Origin: Coenobita brevimanus
Taxonomy: Eukaryota > Arthropoda > Malacostraca > Decapoda > Coenobitidae
DNA: 64,000 nucleotides
Assembly (NCBI GenBank): GCA_032717465.1
Contig: JAVRFU010000129.1
Location: forward strand, 168,402-232,401
Direction: 5' to 3'
Part shown: piece by piece, positions 43,013 to 54,124 of the stretch
Layout: each line of letters starts with the position of its first letter
Numbering within the stretch: position 1 is the stretch's first letter
Made by a program: the position numbers and the translations under genes
The notes under the pieces: model-generated
Database searches by the model: none
What the model was told of the DNA's origin: nothing
The model's input: the letters and a program-made list of their open reading frames with translations, nothing else

Positions 43013-43393
43013 GAGGAAGAGGAGAAAGAGGTGAAAGAGGAAATGATGAAAAGGAGGAGGAGGAGGAGGAGGACGAGGTGGAGGAGGAAAAGGAAATGAT
43101 GAAAAGGATGAGGATGAGGAGGAAAAAGATAAAGAGGGGGAAGAGGGCGAAGGAGGAGGAAGTGGAGAATGATAAAAAGAAAGAGGAATGGACAGGAGGA
43201 CAAGGAAAAGAGAAAGAGGAGGAGAAAAAGGAGGAAAAAAGACAGAAGAAGAGGAGGAGGAGGAGGAGGAGGAGGAGGAGGAGGAGGAGGTGGAGGAGGA
43301 GGCAGAGGAGGAGGAGGAGGAGGTGGTGGTGGAGGACAGGAGAGGATAGAAGAAGAGGAGGAGGAGGAGGAGGAGAAGGAGGGGGAGAGGAAA
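42974..43393. repeat. Polypurine tract: (GA)n then (GGA/GAG)n
   Basis: About 420 bp of almost pure purine on the plus strand: (GA)17-like at 42974-43008, then GAGGAG-rich sequence to 43393. Long frames (poly-Pro/Ser/Phe on minus, Gly/Arg/Glu on plus) are artefacts. It directly abuts LINE-A copy 2. Confidence 0.95.
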
Positions 43394-43446
43394 TCGTTTC
43401 GTTTCGTTTTTAAAGGCTCCAACATGCTTGCATGTGTCGGCCTTGG

Positions 43447-45830
43447 TCACCTAATGGCGGCTCTCCATGCTGCACGATCCATTGCAGCCTCCCTGTTCAG
43501 TCCCTTAACCCTAAGGTCACACTTAATGACCTCGTCCCATGTCTTTCTCGGTCTACCCCTCATAACCCCACCCCTAATATTAACACTTCTCACCTTCCTC
43601 ACCCAATTATCATCCCCCATCCTCTCCACATGTCCAAACCACCTCAATCTACCTCTCCTCATCACAACACCAATACACTCCAGTCCCATCCTACCTCACA
43701 ACTCTTCCATTGTAAACCCAGCCCCTCCAGGCCTAGGACGCAGGGACGCACTGCACATCCACCTAATCTTTGTCATTTCTGTACGTCTGAGCCCGCGAAT
43801 GTCTTCCTCCTTCACTGCCCAGGTCTCACTGCCATACAGCATTACACTCCTAACACATGCTGCATACAAAGACCCCTTAGCACGTAGGGAGAGCCCTCTC
43901 AATGTCAGGAGAGGAAAGAGCTCCCTGAACTTCTTCCAACCACTTCTCACCCTAGCCACAGAGCTACCTCCAGCCCCACCTCCAGCATGCAACATGTCTC
44001 CCAAATAACAAAACTCTTCCACACACTCAAGAGATTCACCAGCAAGTTCAATCCTTTCACGTCTGACGATCTCCACCTGCTCACCCCGGCACGACGTACA
44101 CATAAAATCAGCATTATCTCGCAGTCTACCTCTGATACCATTACATCTCTTATGCACCCATTTATCACACACACCGCACAAGATGGAATTACTTCCCATG
44201 CCCTTGTGGCAAACTGCACATGGCCACTCTCCCTCGTCTTTGACAGTACCACCACCAACCCTAGATATCATCACTTTTGTTTTATCTGCATTTACCCTTA
44301 AACCCTTTTGCCCCATACCATCTCTCCACTTCCTAAACCTTTCCTCCGCCTCCCTTTCATTCTCTGCAATCAACACCAAATCATCAGCATACAACAACTC
44401 CCACAGGAGTCTGTTTCTAAAGTCATGTGAAAGGGCTTCAATTACCATAATAAACAACATGGGACTCAAGACTGACCCCTGATGCACACCAACATTCACG
44501 GAAAACTCATCACTCAAATCTCCATTCACTCTCACCTGGGTCTGAGCACCCACATACATGGCCATAACCACCCTAACCAGCCACTCCTCCAAGCCAAGCT
44601 TTCTCATTGCCCACTTCACCACCTCTCTAGGGACTCTGTCAAAGGCCTTTTCCAAATCAACAAAAACAAAATAAAGATCCCTTCTCCTACCAATATATTT
44701 TTCCTGAAGCTGTCGAACAATGAATATGGCATCAGTGGTCCCCCTACCTGGCATAAACCCAAACTGCATCTCATCAATATTCACTCTTTCTCTAATCATA
44801 CCTTCTAAAACTCTCTCCATTATCTTCATTATCTGATCTAAAAGCTTTATACCTCTATAATTTCCTCTTTCCAGGGCATCACCCTTCCCTTTATACACAT
44901 TTACAATTACACTCTTCAGCCAATCATCTGGGACAACACACTCATAAATAATCCTATTTATCAGGTCAGTGACTAAACTCACCCCTATATCACCTGAGGC
45001 CTTCAACATTTCGGCAGTCAACCCAGACACACCTGCTGCCTTCCCCACCCTCATCCTGCCTATTGCCTCACTCACAATAGCAGTATCAATCAAAGGCCAA
45101 GGGCCAGACACTGGATCTGCTGGCTCCAAACTTTCCCTGTCCCAGTCAAACTCCTCATTCAACAACCGGTTATAATGCTCTCTCCATGCATCTTTAATAT
45201 CCTCACTGTTCACCACTACCCTTCCTTCATCACTCTTCACACACTGCTCACCTATGATATCCCGATTATCCCTCTTCACCTGACCTGCCACCCTAAATAT
45301 ATTTTTCCTTTCCCCATGATTTAAGTTATCAAGTAATTGTCTCTGTGACTCAGACTTTGCCCTGTATACCTCTCTCCTAGCCCTATGCTTGGCAGCCAAA
45401 TATTCCTCTTTGCTACCACCCTTCTTTCATTCCCGGAAAAGCCTTCTTTTCTCCTTAATTGCAGCTTCTACACCCTCATCCCACCACCAAGTTACTTTAT
45501 GTCTTGGTGGTCCTCTTGTCCAGCCGCATGTTACATCAGTAACTCTCAAGAAATTGTTCTTGAGGGCTCTGTACTGTTCATTAACGCCTCTGTCTACAGC
45601 TCCCTGTTCAACCACCACTCTCCTCAACTCGCTATACAAGGCATCCCTTACTACTTGGTTTTTCAGCTTCCATATTTTCCTCCTAGGTACATAAGTCTTC
45701 TTTTCCATCACTTGTTCTTTAAGCACCATATCACAAATCAATAGTTTGTGCTGCTGCACACACTCCTCACTTCCTATAACTTTAACATCCCTCACTAACC
45801 TCCCATCGGCCCTCCTAACCAGAAAATAAT
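43447..45830 (-). pseudogene. LINE-A RT with zinc finger, motif A intact, two stops
   Basis: The frame is that of copy 1, but motif A is present (DLYFVFVDLEKAFDRVPRE) along with GVHQGSVLSPMLF and ELLYADDLVLIAE. The zinc finger reads CAVCHKGMGSNSILCGVCDKW. One in-frame stop lies at 45427-45429 (a TGA after RRLFRE) and another near 43693 (after GFTMEEL), splitting the protein into 122, 567 and 80-residue pieces. The endonuclease is truncated at the same point as in copy 1. The polymerase core between the stops is uninterrupted. Confidence 0.9.
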
Positions 45831-45874
45831 CTATCTGACTGCTATTTCCCCAGACTCATACAAATTAAACCCTG

Positions 45875-46290
45875 CCTAACCTCGAATGACCTAATCCAAC
45901 TTAAATCAACCCAACCTAATCTAGCTTAACCTCACCTAACCCAGTCTAATTGTATTTAACCTCACAATCTCACGTAACCTCCCCATACTTAACATAACCT
46001 ATTTTGAAGCAGCCTAACTGCATCTAACCCTACCTAATCCTACCCAGTCTCACTTAACCATACCATACCCGACCTAACCCAACCAGTCAAGCCTAAAATG
46101 ACCTAATCCAACCGAACCTAACCCAGCCTAACCCAACCAAATAAAACCCAACTCAAAACCTATAAAAACCGACGTATTCTAAAGCAATCTAACCTAATCC
46201 GTCTATATCTAGTCGAAATGAAGCCAACCGAACCAAAAATTACCTAATCAGACCAAACCCTGCCCAAAGTGACCTAACCTAACTTTCGAT
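45875..46290. repeat. Degenerate CCTAA-rich array, second copy
   Basis: Same sequence as 22310-22740 with a few substitutions and indels. Confidence 0.7.
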
Positions 46291-46385
46291 CTCCCATAAA
46301 ATGTTCGCTTAAGAAAGTTGGCTGCCTGAAAGTCTACGGATGTCACATCCTAAGTTTCGCCTGTTCTGTGCACACGTATAACTTC

Positions 46386-46904
46386 GTTCTTACCTAATTG
46401 TATCTTTACAGGAATGAGTCAAGCTCGTACTGTCCCGTGTCTAAAACTATATTTATCGTATATATCCTTAAATTTGTGAATTGTTTTGGCACACACTATT
46501 TCATTCGGTAGTGCATTCCATTGATCAATTGCTGTTTGGGAAACTGAATTTCCTTACGTCTTTATCACCTCTCTTCTTATGCAGTTTTTTGCAGTGTCCT
46601 CTTGCTGACGCTTCTCCATATGTTAAGTAATCATTTATGTCTATTTTCTCCTTTCCTGATATGCATTTATATAGCATTATCATGTCACCTCTTTTCCTTC
46701 TCTCCTGTAGTGTTGGTAGATTCAGTTTATTTAGTCTTTCTTCGTAGTTTAGGTCCCTTAAGCTTGGTATCCATCTTGTAGCGGCCTTTTGAACTTTTTC
46801 AATCTTGTCTATGTGCTTTTTTAGATGAGGACTCCAGACTACTGATGCATATTCCAGGGCTTGTCTAATGAATGATATTATCCTTCTCAGCATGTCTTCA
46901 TTTA

Positions 46905-46905
<1 letters not shown>
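46386..46905 (-). pseudogene. LINE-F CR1-like RT C-terminus, outer left arm
   Basis: The minus frame encodes LEYASVVWSPHLKKHIDKIE, RWIPSLRDLNYEERLNKL, NLPTLQERRKRGDMIMLYKC and RGHCKKLHKKRGDKDVRKFS, the post-catalytic region of a CR1/jockey-like LINE. The 3' end is GATACAATTAGGTAAGAA. It is 5'-truncated at a (TG)n tract. It forms the outer left arm of a large palindrome with 47965-48347. Confidence 0.8.
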
Positions 46906-46956
<51 letters not shown>

Positions 46957-46958
<2 letters not shown>

Positions 46959-47262
46959 CTTACCTAATTGTATCTTTACAGGAATGAGTCGTACTGTCCC
47001 GTGTCTTAAACCATTTTTATCGTACATATCCTTAAATTTATGAATTGTTTTGGCACACACTTTCATCCAGTAGTGAATTCCACTGACCAATTGCCCTATT
47101 TGGGAAACTAAATTTCCTTACGTCTTTATTGCCTCTCTTTTTATGCAATTTTTTGCAGTGTCCTCTTGCTGATGCATCCCCATAGGTTATATACTTATTT
47201 ACGTCTATTTTCTCCTTCCCTGATATGCATTTATATAGTATACTGTATATAATATACAGTAT
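46957..47262 (-). mobile_element. LINE-F 3' end, inner left arm
   Basis: Minus-strand LINE-F 3' end, from a break near 47262 to the GGTAAGAAC tail. It is the inverted mate of 47311-47612. The tail abuts (TG)n, that is (CA)n on the element strand. Confidence 0.8.
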
Positions 47263-47310
47263 ATATATACAGTATATATTATAAAAGAAGGAAAAGAGGA
47301 GACATGATAA

Positions 47311-47612
47311 TACTGTATATTATATACAGTATACTATATAAATGCATATCAGGGAAGGAGAAAATAGACATAAATAAGTATATAACCTATGGGGATGCAT
47401 CAGCAAGAGGACACTGCAAAAAACTGCATAAAAAGAGAGGCAATAAAGACGTAAGGAAGTTTAGTTTCCCAAATAGGGCAATTGGTCAGTGGAATTCACT
47501 ACCGGATGAAAGTGTGTGCCAAAACAATTCATAAATTTAAGGATATGTACGATAAAAATGGTTTAAGACACGGGACAGTACGACTCATTCCTGTAAAGAT
47601 ACAATCAGGTAA
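47311..47612 (+). mobile_element. LINE-F 3' end, inner right arm
   Basis: It encodes ISGKEKIDINKYITYGDASA and RGHCKKLHKKRGNKDVRKFS, then the 3' tail GATACAATCAGGTAAGAAC followed by (AC)n. The frame is short and truncated. Confidence 0.8.
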
Positions 47613-47613
47613 G

Positions 47614-47652
<39 letters not shown>

Positions 47653-47685
47653 CCCGGTGAATTACACACACACACGACCCGGTGA

Positions 47686-47722
<37 letters not shown>

Positions 47723-47730
47723 CCCGGTGA

Positions 47731-47789
<59 letters not shown>

Positions 47790-47797
47790 CCCGGTGA

Positions 47798-47848
<51 letters not shown>

Positions 47849-47856
47849 CCCGGTGA

Positions 47857-47913
<57 letters not shown>

Positions 47914-47921
47914 CCCGGTGA

Positions 47922-47964
<43 letters not shown>
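47613..47964. repeat. (AC)n tract with six GACCCGGTGAATT interruptions
   Basis: (AC)n blocks of variable length are separated by GACCCGGTGAATTA at about 47650, 47675, 47720, 47787, 47846 and 47911 (the last begins AACCCGG). The frames across it (Thr-His or Cys-Val repeats) are not genes. Confidence 0.95.
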
Positions 47965-47965
<1 letters not shown>

Positions 47966-48347
47966 TAAATGAAGACATGCTGAGAGGGATAAGAACATCA
48001 TTCATTAGACCAACCCTGGAATATGCATCAGTAGTGTGGAGTCCTCATCTCAAAAAGCACATAGACAAGATTGAAAAAGTTCAAAGGGCCGCTACAAGAT
48101 GGATACCAAGCTTAAGGGACCTAAGCTACGAAGAAAGACTAAATAAACTGAATCTACCAACACTACAGGAGAGAAGAAAAAGAGGTGACATGATAATGCT
48201 ATATAAATGCATATCAGGAAAGGAGAAAATAGACATAAATGATTACTTAACATATGGAGAAGCATCAGCAAGAGGACACTGCAAAAAACTGCATAAGAAG
48301 AGAGGTGATAAAGACGTAAGGAAATTCAGTTTCCCAAACAGAGCAAT
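47965..48347 (+). pseudogene. LINE-F CR1-like RT C-terminus, outer right arm
   Basis: The same protein segment as 46386-46905 in opposite orientation (RPTLEYASVVWSPHLKKHID to DVRKFSFPNRAI). It stops at GAGCAATTGAA, before the 3' tail. A 19-bp perfect hairpin (AACACCATATTATGGTGTT) follows at about 48350. Confidence 0.8.
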
Positions 48348-48369
48348 TGAACACCATATTATGGTGTTT

Positions 48370-48964
48370 GCAACACCTTAAACCTTCTTTAGTTATACTT
48401 TTCAAGTAGTGCCCAATTCTCTTGCTGTATGGGGCTACTCTTGGATCAGCATTATTAAATTCTTTAGGCAACTTACCTCACTCCAGTTACCTCCATATTC
48501 ACTTACCTCAGGCCTTTGCTGGTTCCACCTTTATATTTTGTAGTTTCCCAACCTCCCGTCACCCATCAAAGAAATACCAGTACTATATTACAACAGACCA
48601 GCTGGCCCACGCTAGTCAGCTCCTACACAAGTGTGACTAAATAAAAGAAAGTCATAATCCCACTGGCTGGGGAAACACCCAGCCACCTTTCTTACCAGTT
48701 TATTTCTGTATCGTGGTAGGTGGTGGCGACTATCATCCACTCACTTGATGTATTGCTGCCTACTTCCTCCATAGCCTTTATCATTCTTTTCTGTGCCTGT
48801 CCTCCTCTCTTCCTATTTCTCACATCTTTCCTGTCACTTCTTATTGCTTTTCTTTCCTTTACAGGTGGCTTTACATTGAGTGACAAGCCAAATAATTTCC
48901 TGTAAGCCAAGAAACCATTTACAACGCTGGGTGGTAACCATATAACCAAACCATACATGCTCCC
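48370..48964. other. Non-coding stretch with a dispersed repeat
   Basis: About 48820-48905 (TTGAGTGACAAGCCAAAT..) matches the complement of 61700-61740 and belongs to the unclassified repeat seen also at 61440-61790. No gene was found. Confidence 0.35.
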
Positions 48965-49078
48965 TACATGTCAACAAGTGGGTTGGTGGAGGGTTAGTGC
49001 CCCTCCCTGGAAAACAAATAACTCAAAGTCAAATAGCCACCCCTTACGGGATTATGGCGTCTGGCAATAGATAGATAT
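48965..49078 (+). mobile_element. SINE copy (5S-SINE family body and tail)
   Basis: GTGGGTTGGTGGAGGGTTAG, TGCCCCTCCCTGG, then TAGCCACCCCTTACGGGATT and ATGGCGTCTGGCAATAGATA. It has the same body and tail as 39136-39326 but no 5S head. Confidence 0.65.
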
Positions 49079-50029
49079 CAATGTTCCCTTGTTTATGATC
49101 ACAAACAAACTGCCACCATTCATACAGCAGTAAGAGAAGAGTTGTGTAAGGTCAGCAAAACACATCACTAGGACTCAGGTGCTAAAATGCCTCCTGTGCT
49201 AAACACCACTGTCCACTACTAACGAAGGCTCTCTCATTTACCTGATCAATTATCCTGTATTCTTGTCTACAGGAGCATTTTGTTAAGTGCTCAGCAGCAG
49301 ATCACCATCCTCCTTTCAGGGGATGCTGACCACCAGTCCCCTGAGTTCATATCTACCTGAGTGAAGTGAAAACAATACATGAAGCTAAATGCTGAAGGAT
49401 TTAATCACTCAATTCAAAATAATGATGCCATCCTTTTTCTGAAGGAATCCCCAAACTGAGGTGAGCCATGCTACTGTACACATGGCTTGTATTCTCACCA
49501 ATTAAGCAAGCTCCCTAGCCCTTAGCTAGTTATTTTTGGATACAGCGGGGTAATAGGATTATGTATATTTTTTTGAAAAGTATGGTGATAGTATTATTTA
49601 TTTATTCATTCATTCATTCATCATCCAATCCTACATTGCACCATGAGTATTAGAATGATTGAAATAACGTACAAAAGAACAGATCCTCATCCTGCCCTAA
49701 GGTGGGAAAGGAGGTCCGGATGATGATGATGATGACAAAAGGCCAGCATGGGATAATAAGCAAAATAAATTACTTGGGAAGAGGTGTTAGGGAGCTGCTT
49801 TGACTGACAAGAATACAGGCCATGATTTATAAAGCTGGCTAAGCACTGAGTCAAGAGAAGAATATAACAGAGGATAACTGAAGAAGGTTGGCAGACAAAA
49901 GCACATACACACAGAATATGACACCGACAGAACACAGCACATAAAGAACATGAAAGTGTAGCTACAAAAACCTGGAAGAACAAAGAACGTAACTATGAAC
50001 ATACAAATTTAACTGCAAAAGACTGTGTA
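49079..50029. other. Gene-poor stretch with small repeat pieces
   Basis: A LINE-C tail lies at about 49680-49735 (CCTGCCCTAAGGTGGGAAAG then (GAT)n). At 49272-49355, TGCTCAGCAG and GAGTTCATATC spaced about 60 bp apart resemble pol III A and B boxes of a tRNA-derived SINE. No gene was found. Confidence 0.3.
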
Positions 50030-50145
50030 AGCTGGAAGCAGGGCAATGAAATGGCAGGGGGACAGGGGGACATGAAGGCGATTTGTTTGTGGCCACCCCT
50101 TACGGGATTAAGGTGTCTGGCAACAGATAGATAGACAGACAACAA
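50030..50145 (+). mobile_element. LINE-D 3' tail fragment
   Basis: GGCGATTTGTTTGTGGCCAC, CCCTTACGGGATTAAGGTGT and (TAGA)n mark it. Confidence 0.85.
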
Positions 50146-50384
50146 CAAACATGCATATGAAGGGAAAATTTAAGGTAGGTTGGTCAATGCTAGGCTGCTC
50201 CTGTAAGTAACTAATCTATAAGCGTAAGATGTAAATAGCAAACTATCACACGAGTGGATGGCACAACCTACAAGAGGCCACATTATAAGTTGTGTGGCAA
50301 GCACTGTAGCTCCATTTTGTTACTGATTTATCTTCCTTTTTGCAACTCAGTATTCTCCTGCATCATTTTCTTCATTATTATTTG
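50146..50384. other. Unassigned spacer
   Basis: No feature was recognised. Confidence 0.25.
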
Positions 50385-50580
50385 CATAGAGGGGAAGAGG
50401 GAGGGGGAGGCCAAGGATGAGATGGAGGAATGGAGTGGAGAGGTATATGAGAGAGGGGGGTGTGAGCTGGGAGCAGGACAGTGAAATGGAGGGGGACGGG
50501 GCGACATGGAGGCGATTTGTTTGTAGCCACCCCTTACAGGACTGGAGCGTCTGGCAATAGATAGATAGACAGATAAGTAG
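50385..50580 (+). mobile_element. LINE-D 3' fragment
   Basis: The C-terminal coding end (GGCCAAGGATGAGATGGAGG) and the full tail with (TAGA)n are present. It adjoins another LINE-D copy directly downstream. Confidence 0.85.
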
Positions 50581-50584
50581 ACAA

Positions 50585-51125
50585 AGAGACAGACTGACAA
50601 ATGAGGAAGTAAAGGAGCATTGTGGTGTTGATGTGGTTGAGTGTTAAGAGAAATACTCTGAGATGGTTTGGCTATGTGGAGAGGATGGAGAATGAAAGAC
50701 TGACTAGAAGAGTTTGTGATTGAGGTGGAGGGGATGAGGAGAGGGATGGAGTGGAGAGGATGCAGAATAAGAGACTAACTAGAAGAGTGCATGTGAGTGG
50801 GGTGGAGGGGGAGACCAAGGATGATATGAAATGGAGAGGATGGACAATGAGAGACTGACTAGAAGAGTGCATATGAGTGAGATGGGAGGGGAGACCAAGG
50901 ATGAGATGGAAGGATGGACTGGAGAGGATGGGGAATGAGAGACTGACAGGAAGAGTGCACATGAGTGAGGTGGTGGGGGAGGCCAAGGATAAGATGGAGG
51001 GATGGGATGGAGAGAGATATGAGAGAGGAGGGGTGTGAGTTGGAGGGAGGGAAGAGGACAGGGTAACATGGAGTTAGTGGCCACCCCTTACAGGAATAAG
51101 GTGCCTTGCAACAGATAGATAGACA
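50585..51125 (+). mobile_element. LINE-D fragment with internal tandem expansion
   Basis: The block around GAGAGACTGACTAGAAGAGT..GGAGACCAAGGATGA occurs about four times with a roughly 80-100-bp period before one normal tail (GTGGCCACCCC..GCAACAGATAGATAGA). In intact LINE-D copies this block occurs once and encodes the ERLTKRVY..GRPRMRW region. It is a minisatellite born inside a LINE. Confidence 0.8.
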
Positions 51126-51169
51126 CAGATAGATAGAAAAATGGATAAAGTTACCAGATAGAGACATAC

Positions 51170-51275
51170 CTGACACAATATATAGCAGACTGAGTGTGGA
51201 GATACCAGGCCATTCTCCAAAAGTGTTTATAGGAACTGCAAGCCAGTACTGTTGCAGTGCTTGTTCCCCACCACA
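51170..51275 (-). CDS. Candidate exon 2 of the unidentified host gene
   Basis: The 106-bp segment has an acceptor (CTCTCTATTTTACAG) and a donor (GTATGTCTC). One frame reads CGGEQALQQYWLAVPINTFG then EWPGISTLSLLYIVS, in phase with candidate exon 1. A second frame (GTSTATVLACSSYKHFWRMA) is also open. The 8.2-kb gap to exon 1 contains the P element. The protein was not recognised. Confidence 0.52.
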
Positions 51276-51289
51276 CTGTAAAATAGAGA

Positions 51290-51494
51290 GACATGATAAT
51301 ATTAATAACAACAATAATAATCATCACCATAATAATAATAATATTAATAATAATAATCCATCCATCCATCCATCCATCGTCCAATCATACGTTGTCCCAT
51401 GAGGAACGTAGGAGCCCAGGGCTAAGCAAGTTGGTCCTGACAATTAAGATGAGAGTGATTTAAGATGAGAGTGAGAATAATAATAATAATAATA

Positions 51495-51534
<40 letters not shown>

Positions 51535-51540
51535 AGGATA
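51290..51540. repeat. (AAT)n and (CATC)n microsatellites with a dispersed repeat
   Basis: (AAT/ATC)n at 51296-51355, (CATC)n at 51355-51377 and (AAT)n at 51476-51534. Between them GTTGTCCCATGAGGAACGTA and AGCAAGTTGGTCCTGACA also occur at 61460-61530, marking a dispersed repeat whose tail is (CATC)n-like. Confidence 0.85.
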
Positions 51541-51721
51541 TACATAAAGGTACATCATAAGAATCAAACAAATATTGGACCTCAAAGCTGTAATCACTGG
51601 CCACTTAAACCCTATGCACATCCACCCACACCAAGAATAAGTGAAGAGTGAGTTATGTATTATTCTAACTTTGGGACGGTCCTCACAAAATGTGCAAACA
51701 AATGTCAAGTGGCAGTATTTG

Positions 51722-51920
51722 GTCATCATCATCGGGACCTCCTTTCCAACCCTAGGGCAGGGTGAGAAGTAGCAATGTCCAGACAGCCCAGATTTGCCCA
51801 GTCCAGTGGGCCATGCTTCCATTCACTCATCATTCAAGCCCCTGGAATCCAGGCTCTATCAGATACGCCAAAAATATTCACCACGTTCTGTAGCTTCACA
51901 TAAACGTACCCGATAGAGCG
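51722..51920 (-). mobile_element. LINE-C 3' tail fragment
   Basis: Plus strand: CATCATCATCGGGACCTCCT, ACCCTAGGGCAGGGTGAGAA and CACGTTCTGTAGCTTCAC, the complement of the LINE-C 3' end. Confidence 0.85.
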
Positions 51921-52211
51921 GTATTTGGTAAAGATTAAATTGCAGACAACTAAGGCAATGACAGGCTTCAATAAAGCACTACTTTCTCAGAAATACGATA
52001 CTAACGGAGATATGGAAGCCAACTCCACTGAACTCATTAGTGAATTGACTGTGTGTAAGGGACTGCTGGATGGAAGACCAATTTATGCAAATGCAAACCA
52101 GCCTGTCAAAAATATTCTTTCATGTGGTGATGTTTTTTGTTAATGAGCATTTCAGTGATGAGTGGTCTCTGCTCTTGGCAAATCTCATAAGTTTACCAAG
52201 ACATGTAGAAT

Positions 52212-52245
52212 CATGATAAAATAACTAAAAAGAGAAGGTAGACTC
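52212..52245. repeat. Left terminal inverted repeat of the P element
   Basis: 34 bp, identical in inverted orientation to 58135-58168. The transposase would act here. Confidence 0.96.
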
Positions 52246-52411
52246 ATAAGATCACCATTTTTTTGGTGTTCTGTGCATCTCGCATTTCATTGGCTGAGCG
52301 CCATTATGACGTAGGCTGGCGCTATGATTCTGTTTATGTCTGGTGATACACTAAACCACGGTGGTGATTCACTTATTTGTTTTTTTGCTTTAATTAGTAC
52401 TTTTAATACAA

Positions 52412-52704
52412 ATGGGCTGCTGTAGCGTCTATGGGTGTAGCGGGAGGAGTAAGGGAACTGTTTATAAACTCCATAGATTCCCAAAAAACAGTGAAATCAG
52501 AAAAAAATGGATAAGTTTGTGCAGAAGAGCAGACACATTTTCTCCAGATGCTGGCTGAGTCTGCTCTTATCATTTTAGCCAGTCCCAATATGCCAGACAT
52601 TTGAAATACGAACTTCTGTCCAGGGAACCACCTGCTAAGGTTCGCCTACTGAAACCTGATGCAGTTCCAGACATAAATCTGCCAAAGAACACATGAAAAT
52701 AAAG
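52412..52704 (+). pseudogene. Exon 1: THAP DNA-binding domain
   Basis: It starts at ATG 52412, MGCCSVYGCSGRSKGTVYKL, then HRFPKNSEIRKKWISLCRRA and VCSYHFSQSQYARH. The C2CH zinc pattern (CSVYGC..C..H) and the closing AVP box (LKPDAVPDINLP) define a THAP domain, which binds subterminal DNA in P transposases. A TGA at 52556-52558 interrupts it just before the second zinc-ligand pair. The exon ends at the donor AAAG/GTAGGT. A one-base shift near 52692 is needed to enter the donor in the frame that exon 2 uses. Confidence 0.9.
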
Positions 52705-53310
52705 GTAGGTACCGTAGGTAAAATGGCTTGCACATACATGGTGATGGAAGTCATCTAAAATAACTGTTAACGATTGTGTTGATCACAGCAAATATCTAGC
52801 AGAATTTTTAAACATATTTTCATGGACTATGGAAAATTTAAACTTCAGTGGTGTGGTCTTGAGACAATTTACAGTAAATGAGTTATGAGGCAGCTTCCAA
52901 TATGGTAATGCAGAACATTTACTTTTAATTAATCATCCTTTGCAGACATAGAGAGATATGATTATTTTTGTAATGTTAGCATTACCCACAGTAACGTTAG
53001 GATACTTGTTAAGTTACATCTATTTGCATAAGGCTGTATAAATACTGGCAAGTTTTTACAAGTAGGCAATAAACAGTTCAGGAATATTATATGTGTATAG
53101 TATACAGTACTCCCTCAGGATCAGTGAACCCCCATAATCCCAGTTGGAAATAATAACCAAAATAATTCACATAACCTAACCTGAACTGCACATTGCCAAC
53201 TTGTAAAATACCTAAATACCAGGGTGTCAAATGAGGTCATGTTAGAGTTATTTTACCAAGGTGCTGTTCATGTTTTGGAACTATAATCCAGGCTCTATCA
53301 TCATTTACAG

Positions 53311-53472
53311 AATCATCCACAACCAAAAGGCAGAAGCGGATTACTGAAAGGAATAGCAGGAAGCTTGTTGCAGAATTGGTGTGGAACTCAAGTGGTTCAA
53401 CTACAATTCAACCATCCCCTGAAAATGATAGGCCATCAGATGTCTGGTGTACACTGAATTTCCTCTTAAAAG
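53311..53472 (+). pseudogene. Exon 2: basic linker
   Basis: Acceptor TCATCATTTACAG, donor AAAAG/GTACAG, 162 bp. It encodes SSTTKRQKRITERNSRKLVA then ELVWNSSGSTTIQPSPEN. The Lys/Arg cluster could be a nuclear localisation signal. Phase 1 in and out matches both neighbours, which is the main reason for the call. Confidence 0.75.
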
Positions 53473-54124
53473 GTACAGTAGCTGTATATTACTGTATTAC
53501 AAATTACAGGGGCAGTTGCAAACCAGCTGCAGATGGGCCTGCTGGCCTGGCAGGACTGGGGCTAACCAAAACTAACAACAACATTTTGCATGCAGAAATG
53601 TCAATAAGGATTTTTGCCCATTGGCAGTAATTAAGAAGTAAAGTTAGCAAGATTTTTACACATTGCTTTTTTCATATTGCTGGTACCTGTAAGTGATTTA
53701 AACTTTACAAAAAAATGGACAGGTTTATTGATTGAGCAATAATTCATATTTTGGATCCAATTACAATACAGTTTGGGTACCATATATTGGAGTGAATGTT
53801 ATTTTTTTTCATAAGGTTCATTATCACCCCATTGAAAAAACACTAAAACATTAACTTTCACAGGTATGGTTATGCTTCATTTAAAGTAAATCAGATTTAG
53901 CTAGTGCTCATACCTGGCCTTCAAAATATGAACATTGAAGTTTGAGTTCAACCCTAATATATAATTTTTAACCCCTTTTGACTACATAGTGGTGTATGCT
54001 GAGGAGCTGTAATATATAAAGGAGGAAGTATGAACTTGTAACATGCCATCACAATATGTCGTACGCTATTATGTAACCTTGCCTAACATGCCCTTATTAC
54101 TTCCCTTTACTAAGTTTTACTAAC

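Larger units (their letters stand above)
43391..46384 (-). mobile_element. LINE-A composite copy 2 (LINE fused to CCTAA array)
   Basis: It matches 19898-22840 end to end, including the CCTAA stretch and the leader TGCCTGAAAGTCTACGGATG. The main difference is that copy 2 keeps 57 bp lost in copy 1. Copy 2 abuts a polypurine tract on one side and a LINE-F 3' end on the other. Confidence 0.9.
46530..48347. repeat. Nested 1.8-kb palindrome of LINE-F fragments
   Basis: The outer arms 46530-46905 and 47965-48347 and the inner arms 46957-47262 and 47311-47612 are inverted copies of LINE-F 3' sequence. A (TG)n tract lies between the left arms and an (AC)n tract between the right arms. The centre near 47287 is a TATATACAGTATA-rich palindrome. 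By eye the arms match at well over 90 percent. The right side is longer because its (AC)n tract is expanded. Confidence 0.85.

Noticed and set aside
42869..43450. Pro/Ser/Phe-rich minus frames and Gly/Arg/Glu-rich plus frames
   Set aside because: Low-complexity purine tract; frames are open only because stops are rare in (GGA)n.
47529..48005. Thr-His and Cys-Val repeat proteins
   Set aside because: Translation of (AC)n/(TG)n.
49289..49365. Candidate host exon on the minus strand
   Set aside because: The acceptor is good, but the frame stops early and the sequence looks like a tRNA-derived SINE head.
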